DNA from: Treponema sp. | GTDB lineage: Bacteria > Spirochaetota > Spirochaetia > Treponematales > Treponemataceae | Assembly: GCA_017534445.1 (NCBI GenBank) | Contig: JAFXWC010000062.1 | Coordinates: 1 to 64,000, forward strand | Direction of reading: 5' to 3' | Length of the DNA stretch: 64,000 nt | Part shown: positions 24,394 to 32,613 of the stretch, one piece after another | Position numbering within the stretch: the stretch's first letter is position 1 | How the letters are laid out: every line of letters starts with the position of its first letter | Made by a program: the position numbers and the translations under genes | Notes under the pieces: generated by a model | Told to the model about the DNA's origin: nothing | Database searches by the model: none | The model's input: the letters and a program-made list of their open reading frames with translations, nothing else

Positions 24394-25425
24394 ATGAAAA
24401 AATTATTGCTTACCCTAGCCCTTTCCCTTGCGGCATCCCTTTGCTTTGCCCAGGGCAAAAACTACGTAAACGAAAGGTACGAAAAACTTGACAAAGAAGA
24501 ACAGTTCGAATCCATCATAAAAGAAATAGAAGAGAACAGCAAAGAACCCTACTCTGCCAGCGACTACTTTTACCTTGGACTGGCAAATTTCAGGATGGAA
24601 AAGGATGAAGAGGCACAAAAATACTTTGGGATGGCAATCCAGGAAGACCCAGATTTTGTGCGCCCCTATTACTATCTTGCGGGAAGTTTTCTCTACACAG
24701 AAAAATACGAGGATGCAATCCTAAACTACGAAAAATGCATAGAATTGGACAAAACTTTTCCAGGCCCATACCAAATGCTTGGCATGATATACGAAACACA
24801 GAACGACTACCAAAAGGCATTGGAAAATTACTCCAAGTCCTATGAGCTGAAAAAAACACCCGAATCCACTTACCAAATGGCATACATCCTCTACAAATTG
24901 GATGACTACAAAAAAGCCCTGCCCTATATAGAATCATATTTGGAATACGACAATGATTCATTTTCCATGACCAACCTAATGATTCTGGCTCTTTATTCAA
25001 CCGGAGAATACGAAAAGGCCGCAAAATACGAAAAACAAATCCGCAAAATCTGGGAAAACACAAGCGACGAAAGCATAAAAAAGAAGCCATTCTTTATCAT
25101 ATATTCATTTACCCACAATGACTATGAAATTGATGTCTATGAAAAATTTGACCAGAGCGGCAACTTCTACTACCCATTAACATGCAATGTCTGCTCCAAT
25201 GGAAAAGTCATAAAGACAGTCAACCTGGAATACGATGCCGTCACAGAAAAATTCGGCACCGCATATTTTATAGGCATGGATGAACTGGAACCCAAGCGTC
25301 ACCTTACCACAAACATAGGCTTCTCAAAATTCCCAAGCTTTCCAGACTTCATTGAATTGGTAAAGCTGGCCGTAGACAACGAATTGGAAATTGGCTCATC
25401 AAGTGAACCTGTCACATCCCAATAA
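24394..25425 (+). CDS. Periplasmic TPR-repeat protein
   Basis: 343 aa from the ATG at 24394, with GGAG 7 nt upstream; the ATG 12 nt earlier overlaps that site. Signal peptide of about 20 residues ending in CFAQ. Residues 40-210 hold five TPR units such as YYYLAGSFLYTEKYEDAILN and YQMLGMIYETQNDYQKALEN. The C-terminal 120 residues are a beta-rich domain of unknown type (FFIIYSFTHNDYEIDVYEKF). TPR proteins of this kind organise protein complexes; treponemes encode many. It is a single gene between the tRNA and a repeat region. Confidence 0.8.
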   Translation: MKKLLLTLALSLAASLCFAQGKNYVNERYEKLDKEEQFESIIKEIEENSKEPYSASDYFYLGLANFRMEKDEEAQKYFGMAIQEDPDFVRPYYYLAGSFLYTEKYEDAILNYEKCIELDKTFPGPYQMLGMIYETQNDYQKALENYSKSYELKKTPESTYQMAYILYKLDDYKKALPYIESYLEYDNDSFSMTNLMILALYSTGEYEKAAKYEKQIRKIWENTSDESIKKKPFFIIYSFTHNDYEIDVYEKFDQSGNFYYPLTCNVCSNGKVIKTVNLEYDAVTEKFGTAYFIGMDELEPKRHLTTNIGFSKFPSFPDFIELVKLAVDNELEIGSSSEPVTSQ

Positions 25426-25614
25426 CACTGCCGATTGTGAATCAACGCACCCGTCTATGCGCTTTACAACTTATCCCCAGAAGAGATTGCCATCGTAGAA
25501 ACACCTTGTAAAATTACGTGCGTACATTTTCCGTACATTATGTTATAATTACATAAAGAACTTTCTTACTTTCTAACTGTTGAGACTGTAAGAAAAGCCT
25601 TAGATGGCCAATAG

Positions 25615-25765
25615 AAGGGGGCGTTACGGGGGGCGGAGCCCCCTGTAGAAGGGGTAGCGGAAGACACGACAAAGCGGAAAAAATGGCACTGCTTGCAGAG
25701 CCATTTTTGTAGCGACTCGTGGCTGGAGCGAGGGGAAGGCTTTCCCCTCCTTTCTGCATAAAAAA
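25615..25765. repeat. GC-rich palindromic repeat (GGGCGTTACGGGG type)
   Basis: GGGGGCGTTACGGGGGGCGG followed by AGCCCCCTGTAGAAGGGGTA and, at the end, GGGGAAGGCTTTCCCCTCC. A second copy of the class is at 49405-49510. These long elements form several small hairpins. The 525-nt gap before lysS holds this and a family D repeat at 25826-25915 (GATTCTGAGTCAAGCTCAGA). Confidence 0.75.
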
Positions 25766-25952
25766 AACTGTCCCAAAACAAAAGCTTCAGGACAGTCTTA
25801 TTCAATGCCATTAACATAAAGAACCGTCATGCCGAACTGCTACGAATGTAAATTCAACATCTCTCTTCAATAGCATAATTTGAGATTCTGAGTCAAGCTC
25901 AGAATGACGCAAAGCCAATTGCATTACAGTCTTATTAGAAGTTCATCATCTA

Positions 25953-27563
25953 TTAGTACACGCTAAGAATCTTCTGCAGCGTATCCTTTCCGATAATCCT
26001 CATAAAGTTTGCCAAGCGCGGGCCCTGATCCTTTCCGATAAGGGCATGGTACATTGCTGTAAAGAGTGCCTTTGACTCAAGGCCAAGCGATGTTGCAAGG
26101 TCGTACATTTCCTGCTGGCAGTCCTTGTCCGTAGCGTAAGTGCCAACCTTGGGAACAATCTGGTCGCGGACCTTCTTTACGGCATCAAGCATTGTGCCTG
26201 TAATGTCTTCTGCCTTGCTTCCGTCCGTGCGCAGGGCAAACTTAAAGTCTTCCGGTGCACACTCTGTTACCCAGTACCAGGCGCATTCACAGCGGCGGCG
26301 AAGGCATGCTTCCTGTTCGCTCTTTACGTCTCCCAAAGATTTTATTACAGCATCAATGTTTCCAGAATAAGTCTGCAGCAAAGTTGTAAGCTGCCTAAAT
26401 GGAACCTGGTAGGGCATTACGCTGGGCATTCCGTCAATCTGTGAAAGCTCGTACACCCTCTTTTCCTGCAGCAAAAGGTTGTCGCTCTTTGCCTTGTCAA
26501 TTCCCCATGCAATGCGTTCAGTGCGGTCGTATGCTTCGTACATTGTAATAACGTCAAGGTCAAAGCTGATTGAAAATTCATGGTCAACCTTGTTAACGGC
26601 AAAAATGTAGCGCAAAACTTCCGGCTGGTAAACGGTAAGGGCATCCACAAGAGAAATTACCTTTCCCTTGGAAGAAGACATCTTTCCGGGAACGCCCTTA
26701 AGCTTTACAAAGTCATACTTCATGGTAACCGGTGCATCCCAGCCGTAGACCTTTTTGCTTACAAGCTTTGCTGTGTCGTAAGATCCGCCTGGAGAGATGT
26801 GGTCCTTTCCGCCCGGCTCAAACACAACTTTTTCTTCGTTCCATCTCATTGGCCAGTCAACGCGCCAGCCAAGCTTTATGTTGCCGCAAGATCGGAGGTC
26901 AACTGTCTCTTCGTTACCGCATGCCTTGCACTTGTATGTTACGCCGTACTCACCGTCGTAGCTTACAATTTCCGTCTCGTCCTTGTTGCACTTTGAACAG
27001 AAGGCGGCAATTGGCCAGTAAACGTCGCTGTCCTTCATCTTGTGCTCGTCATCGCGGTAGCAGTTAAGGCACCACTTGATAAGGTCCTTGTTCTGCAAAG
27101 CCTTTTTCATTCCTTCTGCATAGCGGCTGCTCCTGTAGCGGGATGCCTGGTACAAGAATTCAGGATGGATTCCAACGCGGGGAAGCTCGTTCTCTATGTC
27201 CTTTTCGTGGTGGCGGGCATAGTTTTCGTCGCGGTCAAAAGTGTCCGGCACAAGGGTAATCGGATAGCGCAGGTATTTTTCTAGCACTTCAGGCTTTGGC
27301 ATGTTGCCAGGAACCTTGCGGAATACGTCGTAGTCGTCCCATGAATAAATAAAGCGCACATTCTTGCCCCTGTCGCGGAGGGCGCGCACAATCAAGTCAA
27401 CAGTGATAATCTCGCGGAAGTTTCCAATGTGTACGGTTCCGCTGGGAGTAATTCCGCTTGCACACGTATACAGAGGCAAGTCTCCCCTTTCCTTTATGAT
27501 TTTTGCTGCCTGCTGGTCTGCCCAGTGGCAAAGTTCCTTTGGATTCCTTTCGTTTTCGCTCAT
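25953..27563 (-). CDS. lysS: Lysyl-tRNA synthetase, class I (archaeal type)
   Basis: 536 aa. Class I signature motifs are TVHIGNF (near residue 43) and KMSSSKG (near 294); the middle carries cysteine pairs of a zinc-binding region (CLNCYRD, CSKCNKDE, CKACGNEE). Charges tRNA-Lys with lysine. Class I LysRS replaces the usual class II enzyme in spirochaetes, a classic horizontal acquisition from archaea. The start codon has no Shine-Dalgarno; a good promoter lies 10 nt upstream, so the transcript has at most a few leader bases. Confidence 0.96.
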   Translation of the reverse strand: MSENERNPKELCHWADQQAAKIIKERGDLPLYTCASGITPSGTVHIGNFREIITVDLIVRALRDRGKNVRFIYSWDDYDVFRKVPGNMPKPEVLEKYLRYPITLVPDTFDRDENYARHHEKDIENELPRVGIHPEFLYQASRYRSSRYAEGMKKALQNKDLIKWCLNCYRDDEHKMKDSDVYWPIAAFCSKCNKDETEIVSYDGEYGVTYKCKACGNEETVDLRSCGNIKLGWRVDWPMRWNEEKVVFEPGGKDHISPGGSYDTAKLVSKKVYGWDAPVTMKYDFVKLKGVPGKMSSSKGKVISLVDALTVYQPEVLRYIFAVNKVDHEFSISFDLDVITMYEAYDRTERIAWGIDKAKSDNLLLQEKRVYELSQIDGMPSVMPYQVPFRQLTTLLQTYSGNIDAVIKSLGDVKSEQEACLRRRCECAWYWVTECAPEDFKFALRTDGSKAEDITGTMLDAVKKVRDQIVPKVGTYATDKDCQQEMYDLATSLGLESKALFTAMYHALIGKDQGPRLANFMRIIGKDTLQKILSVY

Positions 27564-27573
27564 AATGGAAGGA

Positions 27574-27602
27574 ATTATAATTCAAAGCAAGATTTTTTGC
27601 AA
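27574..27602 (-). promoter_or_regulatory. Promoter of lysS (near-leaderless)
   Basis: On the minus strand TTGCAA (27597-27602), 17 nt, TATAAT (27574-27579), then 10 nt to the ATG. Confidence 0.7.
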
Positions 27603-27619
27603 CATCACAATTGAAGCTT

Positions 27620-27796
27620 TCTCAGGGCGTCCCTCGAAGATTCTCTGGGCGTCCCTTGAAGCTTCGCTGGGCGTTCCCGCCTAAAGGCGGTCGGGCTGCT
27701 CCAGGTTGCGCTTTCGCTCCAGCCTCCTCACTTCGTTGCGGTGGCCGGCTACGCCGCCTTGCGCATCCCTAACGCGAATCAAGCACGATTTTGTTT
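27620..27796. repeat. Composite repeat ending in a 43-bp sequence that recurs 4.1 kb downstream
   Basis: GGGCGTTCCCGCCTAAAGGC and GGTCGGGCTGCTCC lead into CATCCCTAACGCG, a layout seen in widespread bacterial intergenic repeats. The last 43 bases (27754-27796), from CCGCCTTGCGCATCCC to AGCACGATTTTGTTT, occur again, identical, at 31854-31896. The two copies bracket the SIR2/SPFH genes. Confidence 0.85.
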
Positions 27797-27797
27797 T

Positions 27798-27877
27798 TTT
27801 TCATGGTACCATGAAAAGTATCGTTGACAGACGATACTTTTTTGAAAAACATCGCTAACGCTCGTTTTTCAAAAAAG
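27798..27877. promoter_or_regulatory. Cluster of three perfect palindromes at the head of the SIR2/SPFH cassette
   Basis: In order: a 20-bp palindrome TTTTCATGGTACCATGAAAA (27798-27817); AAAGTATCGT (27815-27824) pairing with ACGATACTTT (27831-27840) over a 6-nt loop; and CTTTTTTGAAAAAC (27837-27850) pairing with GTTTTTCAAAAAAG (27864-27877). They overlap each other and end 54 nt before the first start codon. They could be operators, terminators of outside transcription, or recombination ends. Confidence 0.75.
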
Positions 27878-27931
27878 ATCAGAAACATTTTTGCAAAAAA
27901 AATACATTTCACTATGGATAAGGAAACTATC

Positions 27932-29062
27932 ATGACAGAAAATGAATCAACAGAACGAAAACAGGTATTTGTTGGCAATATACGCAAATGTCCGAACTGT
28001 GGCGCACAGATTACAACAGACACGGCAAAATGTCCGTCGTGCGGATTTGTGATTGAAAAGGAAAAAGTATCGTCTGCAATGGACGAGTTTGCAAAGAAGT
28101 TCGTCTCGCTCCAAACCGAAGCCGAAAAGAGGGATCTCGTAGAATCTTATCCGGTTCCGAACAACAAGGAAGACTTGCGCGGATTCTTGAACTATGCGGC
28201 AAACCAGCGCGACAAAGACTACCCGACACCTGCCAACAAAGTGTTCTGGGTAGACGCATGGAACAACAAGTGCCGCCTTATTGTAAACCAGGCAGTTGAT
28301 GTGTTTGGCTCGGATGCTGAATTCATGCAGTACCTTAGGACATACAAGGCAGAGGTTGAAAAATCCAGCAGCGAAAACAAAAAACTCAAAGGCCGACTTC
28401 GTTTTGCAAAGATAGCAAAATTTTCTGCTATTCCCGCAGTGGCACTTGCATTGGTAGGACTTATTGGCACAATTTCTTATACGAAGCAAAAAAAGCGGGC
28501 GGAACTGATAGCTGGCTGTGTCGTGCCAAAAGAAAATGTAAGTATAGATCACGATTCGACAGAAATTCTTTCAGACGCAAAAATCGTTACAACAAACATC
28601 TCGCAAAGAAACGAATCCTCGAACAGAGAAAAAGTTTGGTGTTTGGATACGACAGTCACAGTAGATGTCAAATTCAATACAAACATGATGAAAGCGATTC
28701 TTGAAGACACTAAAAAAAATGACCCAAAATATTACTCTTCGCCTGATTTTAAAGGCAAAGCATGGTTTAGAACAGGCGGATTAGGAGAAAATTCAGAGAA
28801 TTGCATCGAGTGCTCTTATCAGTCAAAAAGTGCGAGACTGCATAGTTTTGACAATGTGCACCAGATTTCTGAAACCATTATGAACTGGACGGAGGCAGGT
28901 AGGACAGAAACACTTACCATCCGCCTTACCCAAATTGCGGGAAGCCGCAAGGAATGTGAAGACTTGGCAATAAAACTGCACGAAAGCGGAGAGTTTTCTT
29001 TTAGTATTAAAGCCCAGTACGATCAGTACCAAGTGACTTGGCACCAAAAACATGGGAGGTAA
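27932..29062 (+). CDS. Zinc-ribbon membrane protein, first gene of the SIR2/SPFH cassette
   Basis: 376 aa from the ATG at 27932 (AAGGA 7 nt upstream); the longer frame starts inside a hairpin. An N-terminal zinc ribbon CPNCG...CPSCG (residues 20-38) is followed by an alpha-helical region to about 150, a single membrane segment FSAIPAVALALVGLIGTIS (near 165-183) and a beta-rich C-terminal domain of 190 residues that would lie outside the membrane. I do not recognise that domain. The layout (cytosolic zinc ribbon, one TM, outer domain) resembles partner proteins of SPFH proteins, such as B. subtilis YdjG next to YdjI. It precedes the SIR2-like gene by 14 nt. Confidence 0.6.
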   Translation: MTENESTERKQVFVGNIRKCPNCGAQITTDTAKCPSCGFVIEKEKVSSAMDEFAKKFVSLQTEAEKRDLVESYPVPNNKEDLRGFLNYAANQRDKDYPTPANKVFWVDAWNNKCRLIVNQAVDVFGSDAEFMQYLRTYKAEVEKSSSENKKLKGRLRFAKIAKFSAIPAVALALVGLIGTISYTKQKKRAELIAGCVVPKENVSIDHDSTEILSDAKIVTTNISQRNESSNREKVWCLDTTVTVDVKFNTNMMKAILEDTKKNDPKYYSSPDFKGKAWFRTGGLGENSENCIECSYQSKSARLHSFDNVHQISETIMNWTEAGRTETLTIRLTQIAGSRKECEDLAIKLHESGEFSFSIKAQYDQYQVTWHQKHGR

Positions 29063-29076
29063 ACAGGGAGCTGGCA

Positions 29077-30018
29077 ATGAATCAATCTGAAAATGCAGAG
29101 CCGCACCTTCGAGCAGAAAGCAGAATTCTTCTTGCGGGGAACGGAATAAGCGATGCTCAAAAAATCCAGTGGGATGATATACTCCGCTATGTTCAAGATA
29201 AAATGCTTGAAACCAAGGATATTTCTGAAGACGACTTTAATGAGAATGTACGTTCCGTTTCTCCGACATTGTTTTTTGAATCCCTCTGCAAAAAATCTTC
29301 AGATTCAAAGGAAGGTGAAAAACGCCTTCGCCAGCTGGTAAAAGAATATGTCGGCGACAAGTCAAATTTTGTTCATAAGCTATGGAATATGTACAATGTT
29401 ATCCTTACTACCAATTTTGACAACAACCTTGTCATCAGCAAAGGTAATTTATACGAAAACAACGAAAACCCAAAAGAAAAGCACCTCACTTCTGAAGATA
29501 ATCCCTTGTATCGCCGACTTGATTTTACCTATGACAAAGTAAAGAAATCTATTTTCTTCATTCACGGATATTTTAGAAATCCTTCAACAATTTGTCTTGG
29601 GTTTGAGCAATACACCTACAATCTAAAAAGAATCGAAAATTTCGTAATCCAAGAATATTCTGAAAAAAATAGCAAAAAGAAAAAATCACGAAAATCAATC
29701 TCGTGGATTGATTATTTTTTTAAGGACAACACAACAATCGATATTCTTGGACTTTCTCTCTGCAATGAAGAGATTGACCTTTGGTGGATTCTGAATTACC
29801 GGAAGAAAATCCTTAACCGTATAAAAAACAACAAAATAAATTACTACGACATCTCGAATGATGAAATCAAAGATGAAGAAGCAAAGGCAAAGCACAATGC
29901 AAAAACAAAGGTTTTAAAGTCATTCGGAATAAATGTAGTTTCAGTTGCAAAAGCGAAGTCTTATAACTCAGATTTTTACAGCCTGTGTCTCAAAACGATA
30001 AAACAGAAATATGCATAG
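29077..30018 (+). CDS. SIR2-like domain protein
   Basis: 313 aa from the ATG at 29077, with GGGAG 7 nt upstream; the preceding gene ends 14 nt before. Motifs fit the SIR2_2/SIR2-like family: LLAGNGIS at about residue 18-25 (nucleotide-binding loop), TNFDNNL near 111-117 (the TTNYD motif), HGYFRNPS near 162 (the catalytic HG), and DILGLSLCNEEIDLWW near 215. Members of this family in antiphage systems hydrolyse NAD+ (known for ThsA, DSR and SIR2-Argonaute systems). There is no other domain apart from a lysine-rich loop. In this cassette it sits between two membrane-associated proteins. NADase activity is inferred. Confidence 0.75.
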   Translation: MNQSENAEPHLRAESRILLAGNGISDAQKIQWDDILRYVQDKMLETKDISEDDFNENVRSVSPTLFFESLCKKSSDSKEGEKRLRQLVKEYVGDKSNFVHKLWNMYNVILTTNFDNNLVISKGNLYENNENPKEKHLTSEDNPLYRRLDFTYDKVKKSIFFIHGYFRNPSTICLGFEQYTYNLKRIENFVIQEYSEKNSKKKKSRKSISWIDYFFKDNTTIDILGLSLCNEEIDLWWILNYRKKILNRIKNNKINYYDISNDEIKDEEAKAKHNAKTKVLKSFGINVVSVAKAKSYNSDFYSLCLKTIKQKYA

Positions 30019-30038
30019 ATAGAAAGGAGACGTAACCG

Positions 30039-31445
30039 ATGGGACTTTTCGGAAACAAAAACAAAACAAATGAAGGCGGCTTGATGGATGTCATCCGCTG
30101 TGACGAGCCGAGCTACCTTATCTGGAAGTGGCGGCCTGCTGGCGAAGATGCAAACACCACAAAAAAGGAAAATGCAATCCGCTACGGCTCTTCTCTCCGC
30201 GTAAAAGAAGGCGAAGTTGCCGTATTTGTTTATCCGCAGAAAGACGGAACTCAGCAGGATTTTATAGTCGGTCCTTATGACGAGACAATCAAGACAGGGA
30301 ACTTTCCTGTCCTCACTTCAATTGTCGGGGCAGCATTCGGTGGAGCAAGCCCATTTCAGGCAGAAATCTACTTCATCAACCTTGCGGGTATCATTCAGGT
30401 AAAATTCGGTGTTCCATTTTTTGATGTCGTAGACCCACGTTTCATGGATTATGCAGTCCCTGTTGCAGTTCGTGGAACAATCAGTTTTAAGATTTCAGAT
30501 TACAAAGAATTCATAAAACTGCACCGGCTTATCGATTTTAATCTGGACGCTTTCCAGACGCAAATCCGCGATGCTGTTATAAAATACTCAAAAGGTGTTG
30601 TAACAAATATTCCGTCGGACAATGGAATCCCAGTCATTCAGCTTGAAAGAAAAATTCTGCTAATAAATGACACAATCGAGCAATACATAAAACCCCGCTT
30701 GCAGAATGATTTTGGTGTAACCGTTAGTGCCGTTGATATTTCGGATGTAGAGCTTGACAAAGACAGCGAAGGCTACAAAGAGCTTAAAGCAGTCACCGCA
30801 GACATCACCACGCAGACAACACAGGCTCAGGCTGCTGTCAACATCAAACAGATGCAGGATATGCAGCGTGTTCAGATGGAAAATCTTGAGGAAACTCAAA
30901 GAATCCAGCGGGAAGAAATGCAGCGAGCACAGAAACTCCAGACAGAAAGTGCAAACTTGTCGGCATTCCAGATTGAAAAGCAAGCGGAAGTTGGCATTGC
31001 AGGAGCAAATGCGCTTGGTCAAATGGGAGCAAATGGCGGTGTTGGCGTAAATCTTGGAAACGGAGGCGGCTTCAATCCTGCTGGTATGATGGCGGGAATG
31101 GCAATGGGAAGTGCAATCGGTCAGAACATGGCTGGCATGATGAACGGTGCCTTGGGCGGAATTAATCAACAAATGCCACCACAGATGCCGGGTGTTGCAG
31201 TTCCTCCGGTTCCTCCAGTAAGCCAGTACAATGTTGCCATAAATGGACAGAGCACAGGACCTTATACAGTGCAAGTTCTCTCTCAGATGGTGGCAAGTGG
31301 ACAGTTTACAAAGGCAAGTCTTGTCTGGAAAAACGGCATGGCAAGTTGGCAGCCCGCAGGTGAAGTTCCTGAACTTGCATCCCTTTTCGCACAAGGCTCA
31401 GTACCGCCTGTTCCGCCAGCACCACCAGTTCCACCAGCTATGTAA
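30039..31445 (+). CDS. SPFH-domain protein with C-terminal GYF_2 domain (YdjI-like)
   Basis: 468 aa. Residues 20-250 match the SPFH/band-7 family of the virion-core-protein/YdjI branch (SYLIWKWRPAGEDANT near residue 25, FGVPFFDVVDPRFMDYAVPV near 130). Residues 250-320 form a coiled coil rich in Gln and Glu, followed by a Gly/Met-rich stretch to 375. The C-terminus has a GYF_2 domain (NGQSTGPYTVQVLSQMVASG and ASLVWKNGMASWQPAGEVPEL) and a Pro-rich tail. No zinc ribbon. B. subtilis YdjI acts with PspA and YdjG at damaged membranes. Follows SIR2 by 20 nt with GAAAGGAG upstream. Confidence 0.85.
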   Translation: MGLFGNKNKTNEGGLMDVIRCDEPSYLIWKWRPAGEDANTTKKENAIRYGSSLRVKEGEVAVFVYPQKDGTQQDFIVGPYDETIKTGNFPVLTSIVGAAFGGASPFQAEIYFINLAGIIQVKFGVPFFDVVDPRFMDYAVPVAVRGTISFKISDYKEFIKLHRLIDFNLDAFQTQIRDAVIKYSKGVVTNIPSDNGIPVIQLERKILLINDTIEQYIKPRLQNDFGVTVSAVDISDVELDKDSEGYKELKAVTADITTQTTQAQAAVNIKQMQDMQRVQMENLEETQRIQREEMQRAQKLQTESANLSAFQIEKQAEVGIAGANALGQMGANGGVGVNLGNGGGFNPAGMMAGMAMGSAIGQNMAGMMNGALGGINQQMPPQMPGVAVPPVPPVSQYNVAINGQSTGPYTVQVLSQMVASGQFTKASLVWKNGMASWQPAGEVPELASLFAQGSVPPVPPAPPVPPAM

Positions 31446-31462
31446 CGTAAGGAGCAGTTTTT

Positions 31463-31810
31463 ATGAAGCCTAATATTTTTTTGATTATCGTTTCTGTCTT
31501 GATTGCTACCCTCGCAGGCTACGGCTTTTATGCCGCAAACTCGGGCGAAAATTTCAATCTTCTGCTTTCTCTCGGAAGTGGCTTGACTTTTGCGATTACC
31601 TTGATTGGCACATTGGGAATAAAGCCTAAGGAAAGAGCCGGAAATGTAAATTTTAAAATCATATCTGCTATTTTCTTTATTTTGTTCTTGATAAGCAACT
31701 TGATTTTCGGATTCACAGGAATGAGTGTTGCTCCGTACATAATAGTAAACGGAGTAATTCTGTTGATTTATATGATTGTTGGATACGGAATAATCAAATC
31801 AAAAGAGTAA
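31463..31810 (+). CDS. Small four-TM membrane protein
   Basis: 115 aa with four hydrophobic segments at about residues 5-22, 34-50, 64-82 and 90-108. AAGGAG precedes the ATG by 8 nt and it follows the SPFH gene by 17 nt, so it is the fourth gene of the same operon. I do not recognise a family. Its role may be a membrane effector or anchor of the cassette. Confidence 0.7.
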   Translation: MKPNIFLIIVSVLIATLAGYGFYAANSGENFNLLLSLGSGLTFAITLIGTLGIKPKERAGNVNFKIISAIFFILFLISNLIFGFTGMSVAPYIIVNGVILLIYMIVGYGIIKSKE

Positions 31811-31853
31811 ACCATTGCCTTTCTCTCCCCCTTTTGGCAGAGGGGGTTCACCA

Positions 31854-31896
31854 CCGCCTTGCGCATCCCTAACGCGAATCAAGCACGATTTTGTTT
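31854..31896. repeat. Second copy of the 43-bp direct repeat bounding the cassette
   Basis: Identical to 27754-27796 and exactly 4100 bp from it. The last 18 bases (TCAAGCACGATTTTGTTT) occur a third time at 32539-32556. Confidence 0.92.
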
Positions 31897-31916
31897 ACTT
31901 TTATTACATTTTTAGT

Positions 31917-32414
31917 ATGTCAACAAAGTATGAAACAGAAAAAATAGAAGCTAAACAAAATATTATTTCATGGCTCAAGGAAGCAGAAGAAAAAGCAGAC
32001 GAACTTTGGAATAAAAACCAAGAACAGGTGAAGCTATATTTTAAGGGGAATGATGAAAGAAAAGCAATAGGAATTATTCCAGAAAATGCAATGCATATTT
32101 TTTCCGGGATTAAAGATTATCATCTTTATGCAGACAAAACCTATCTGATTGACCATTATTTGAACAGGCATTATGACAACCGCTTATTTGAAAATATCCA
32201 AAATATTTTGGATAATTATACCAATATATATTTTGATACTGCCCAAAATTCTTTTGGGTTCGTAAAAAAGAATTCTAAACTTGTAGACTGTCTGTTTGTA
32301 AAACAAATTGAGAATAAGATTGTTTTGTTTGCCTCAACATACAAGCAACCGGAAATAAGACTTCAAAACAAACGGTATAAAAAAATAACTCCTGCCAAAA
32401 GACAGGAGCAGTAA
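31917..32414 (+). CDS. Unknown protein, possibly PBECR-type nuclease
   Basis: 165 aa from the ATG at 31917; the in-frame upstream portion is repeat sequence. There is no ribosome site, but a weak TACATT box lies 6 nt upstream. N-terminal helix (EKIEAKQNIISWLKEAEEKA), then a compact mixed alpha/beta region, NAMHIFSGIKDYHLYADKTY, HYLNRH, NIYFDTAQNSFGFVKKN and LFASTYKQPEIR. The pattern recalls the PBECR nuclease superfamily of phage and toxin systems, but the match is weak. It lies between two copies of the TCAAGCACGATTTTGTTT repeat, so it may be a separate cassette. Confidence 0.45.
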   Translation: MSTKYETEKIEAKQNIISWLKEAEEKADELWNKNQEQVKLYFKGNDERKAIGIIPENAMHIFSGIKDYHLYADKTYLIDHYLNRHYDNRLFENIQNILDNYTNIYFDTAQNSFGFVKKNSKLVDCLFVKQIENKIVLFASTYKQPEIRLQNKRYKKITPAKRQEQ

Positions 32415-32538
32415 ACATCGTTAGAGGGCAGCACTCCTCTGTCGCAGAATCCAAAAGGAAACACCGCAGTGGCTATCTCTGACGTAAACGATACTTTAAA
32501 TATATCATGTTGCATAAAAATGTCAAGTCTGCATCTCT

Positions 32539-32556
32539 TCAAGCACGATTTTGTTT
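32539..32556. repeat. Third, short copy of the cassette repeat
   Basis: TCAAGCACGATTTTGTTT, identical to the end of the 43-bp repeats. ACGATACTTT, also found in the palindrome cluster at 27831, lies 40 nt upstream of it (about 32488). Confidence 0.85.
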
Positions 32557-32613
32557 CACACCCTTCTTTTCTGTATAGGATTACTTTTTGCAGAAATCCG
32601 CTAAAATAAAAAC

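Noticed and set aside
27754-31896. Integron gene cassettes (attC sites)
   Set aside because: The repeats contain CCCTAAC but I see no matching GTTRRRY partner in the attC arrangement, and no integrase gene is present.
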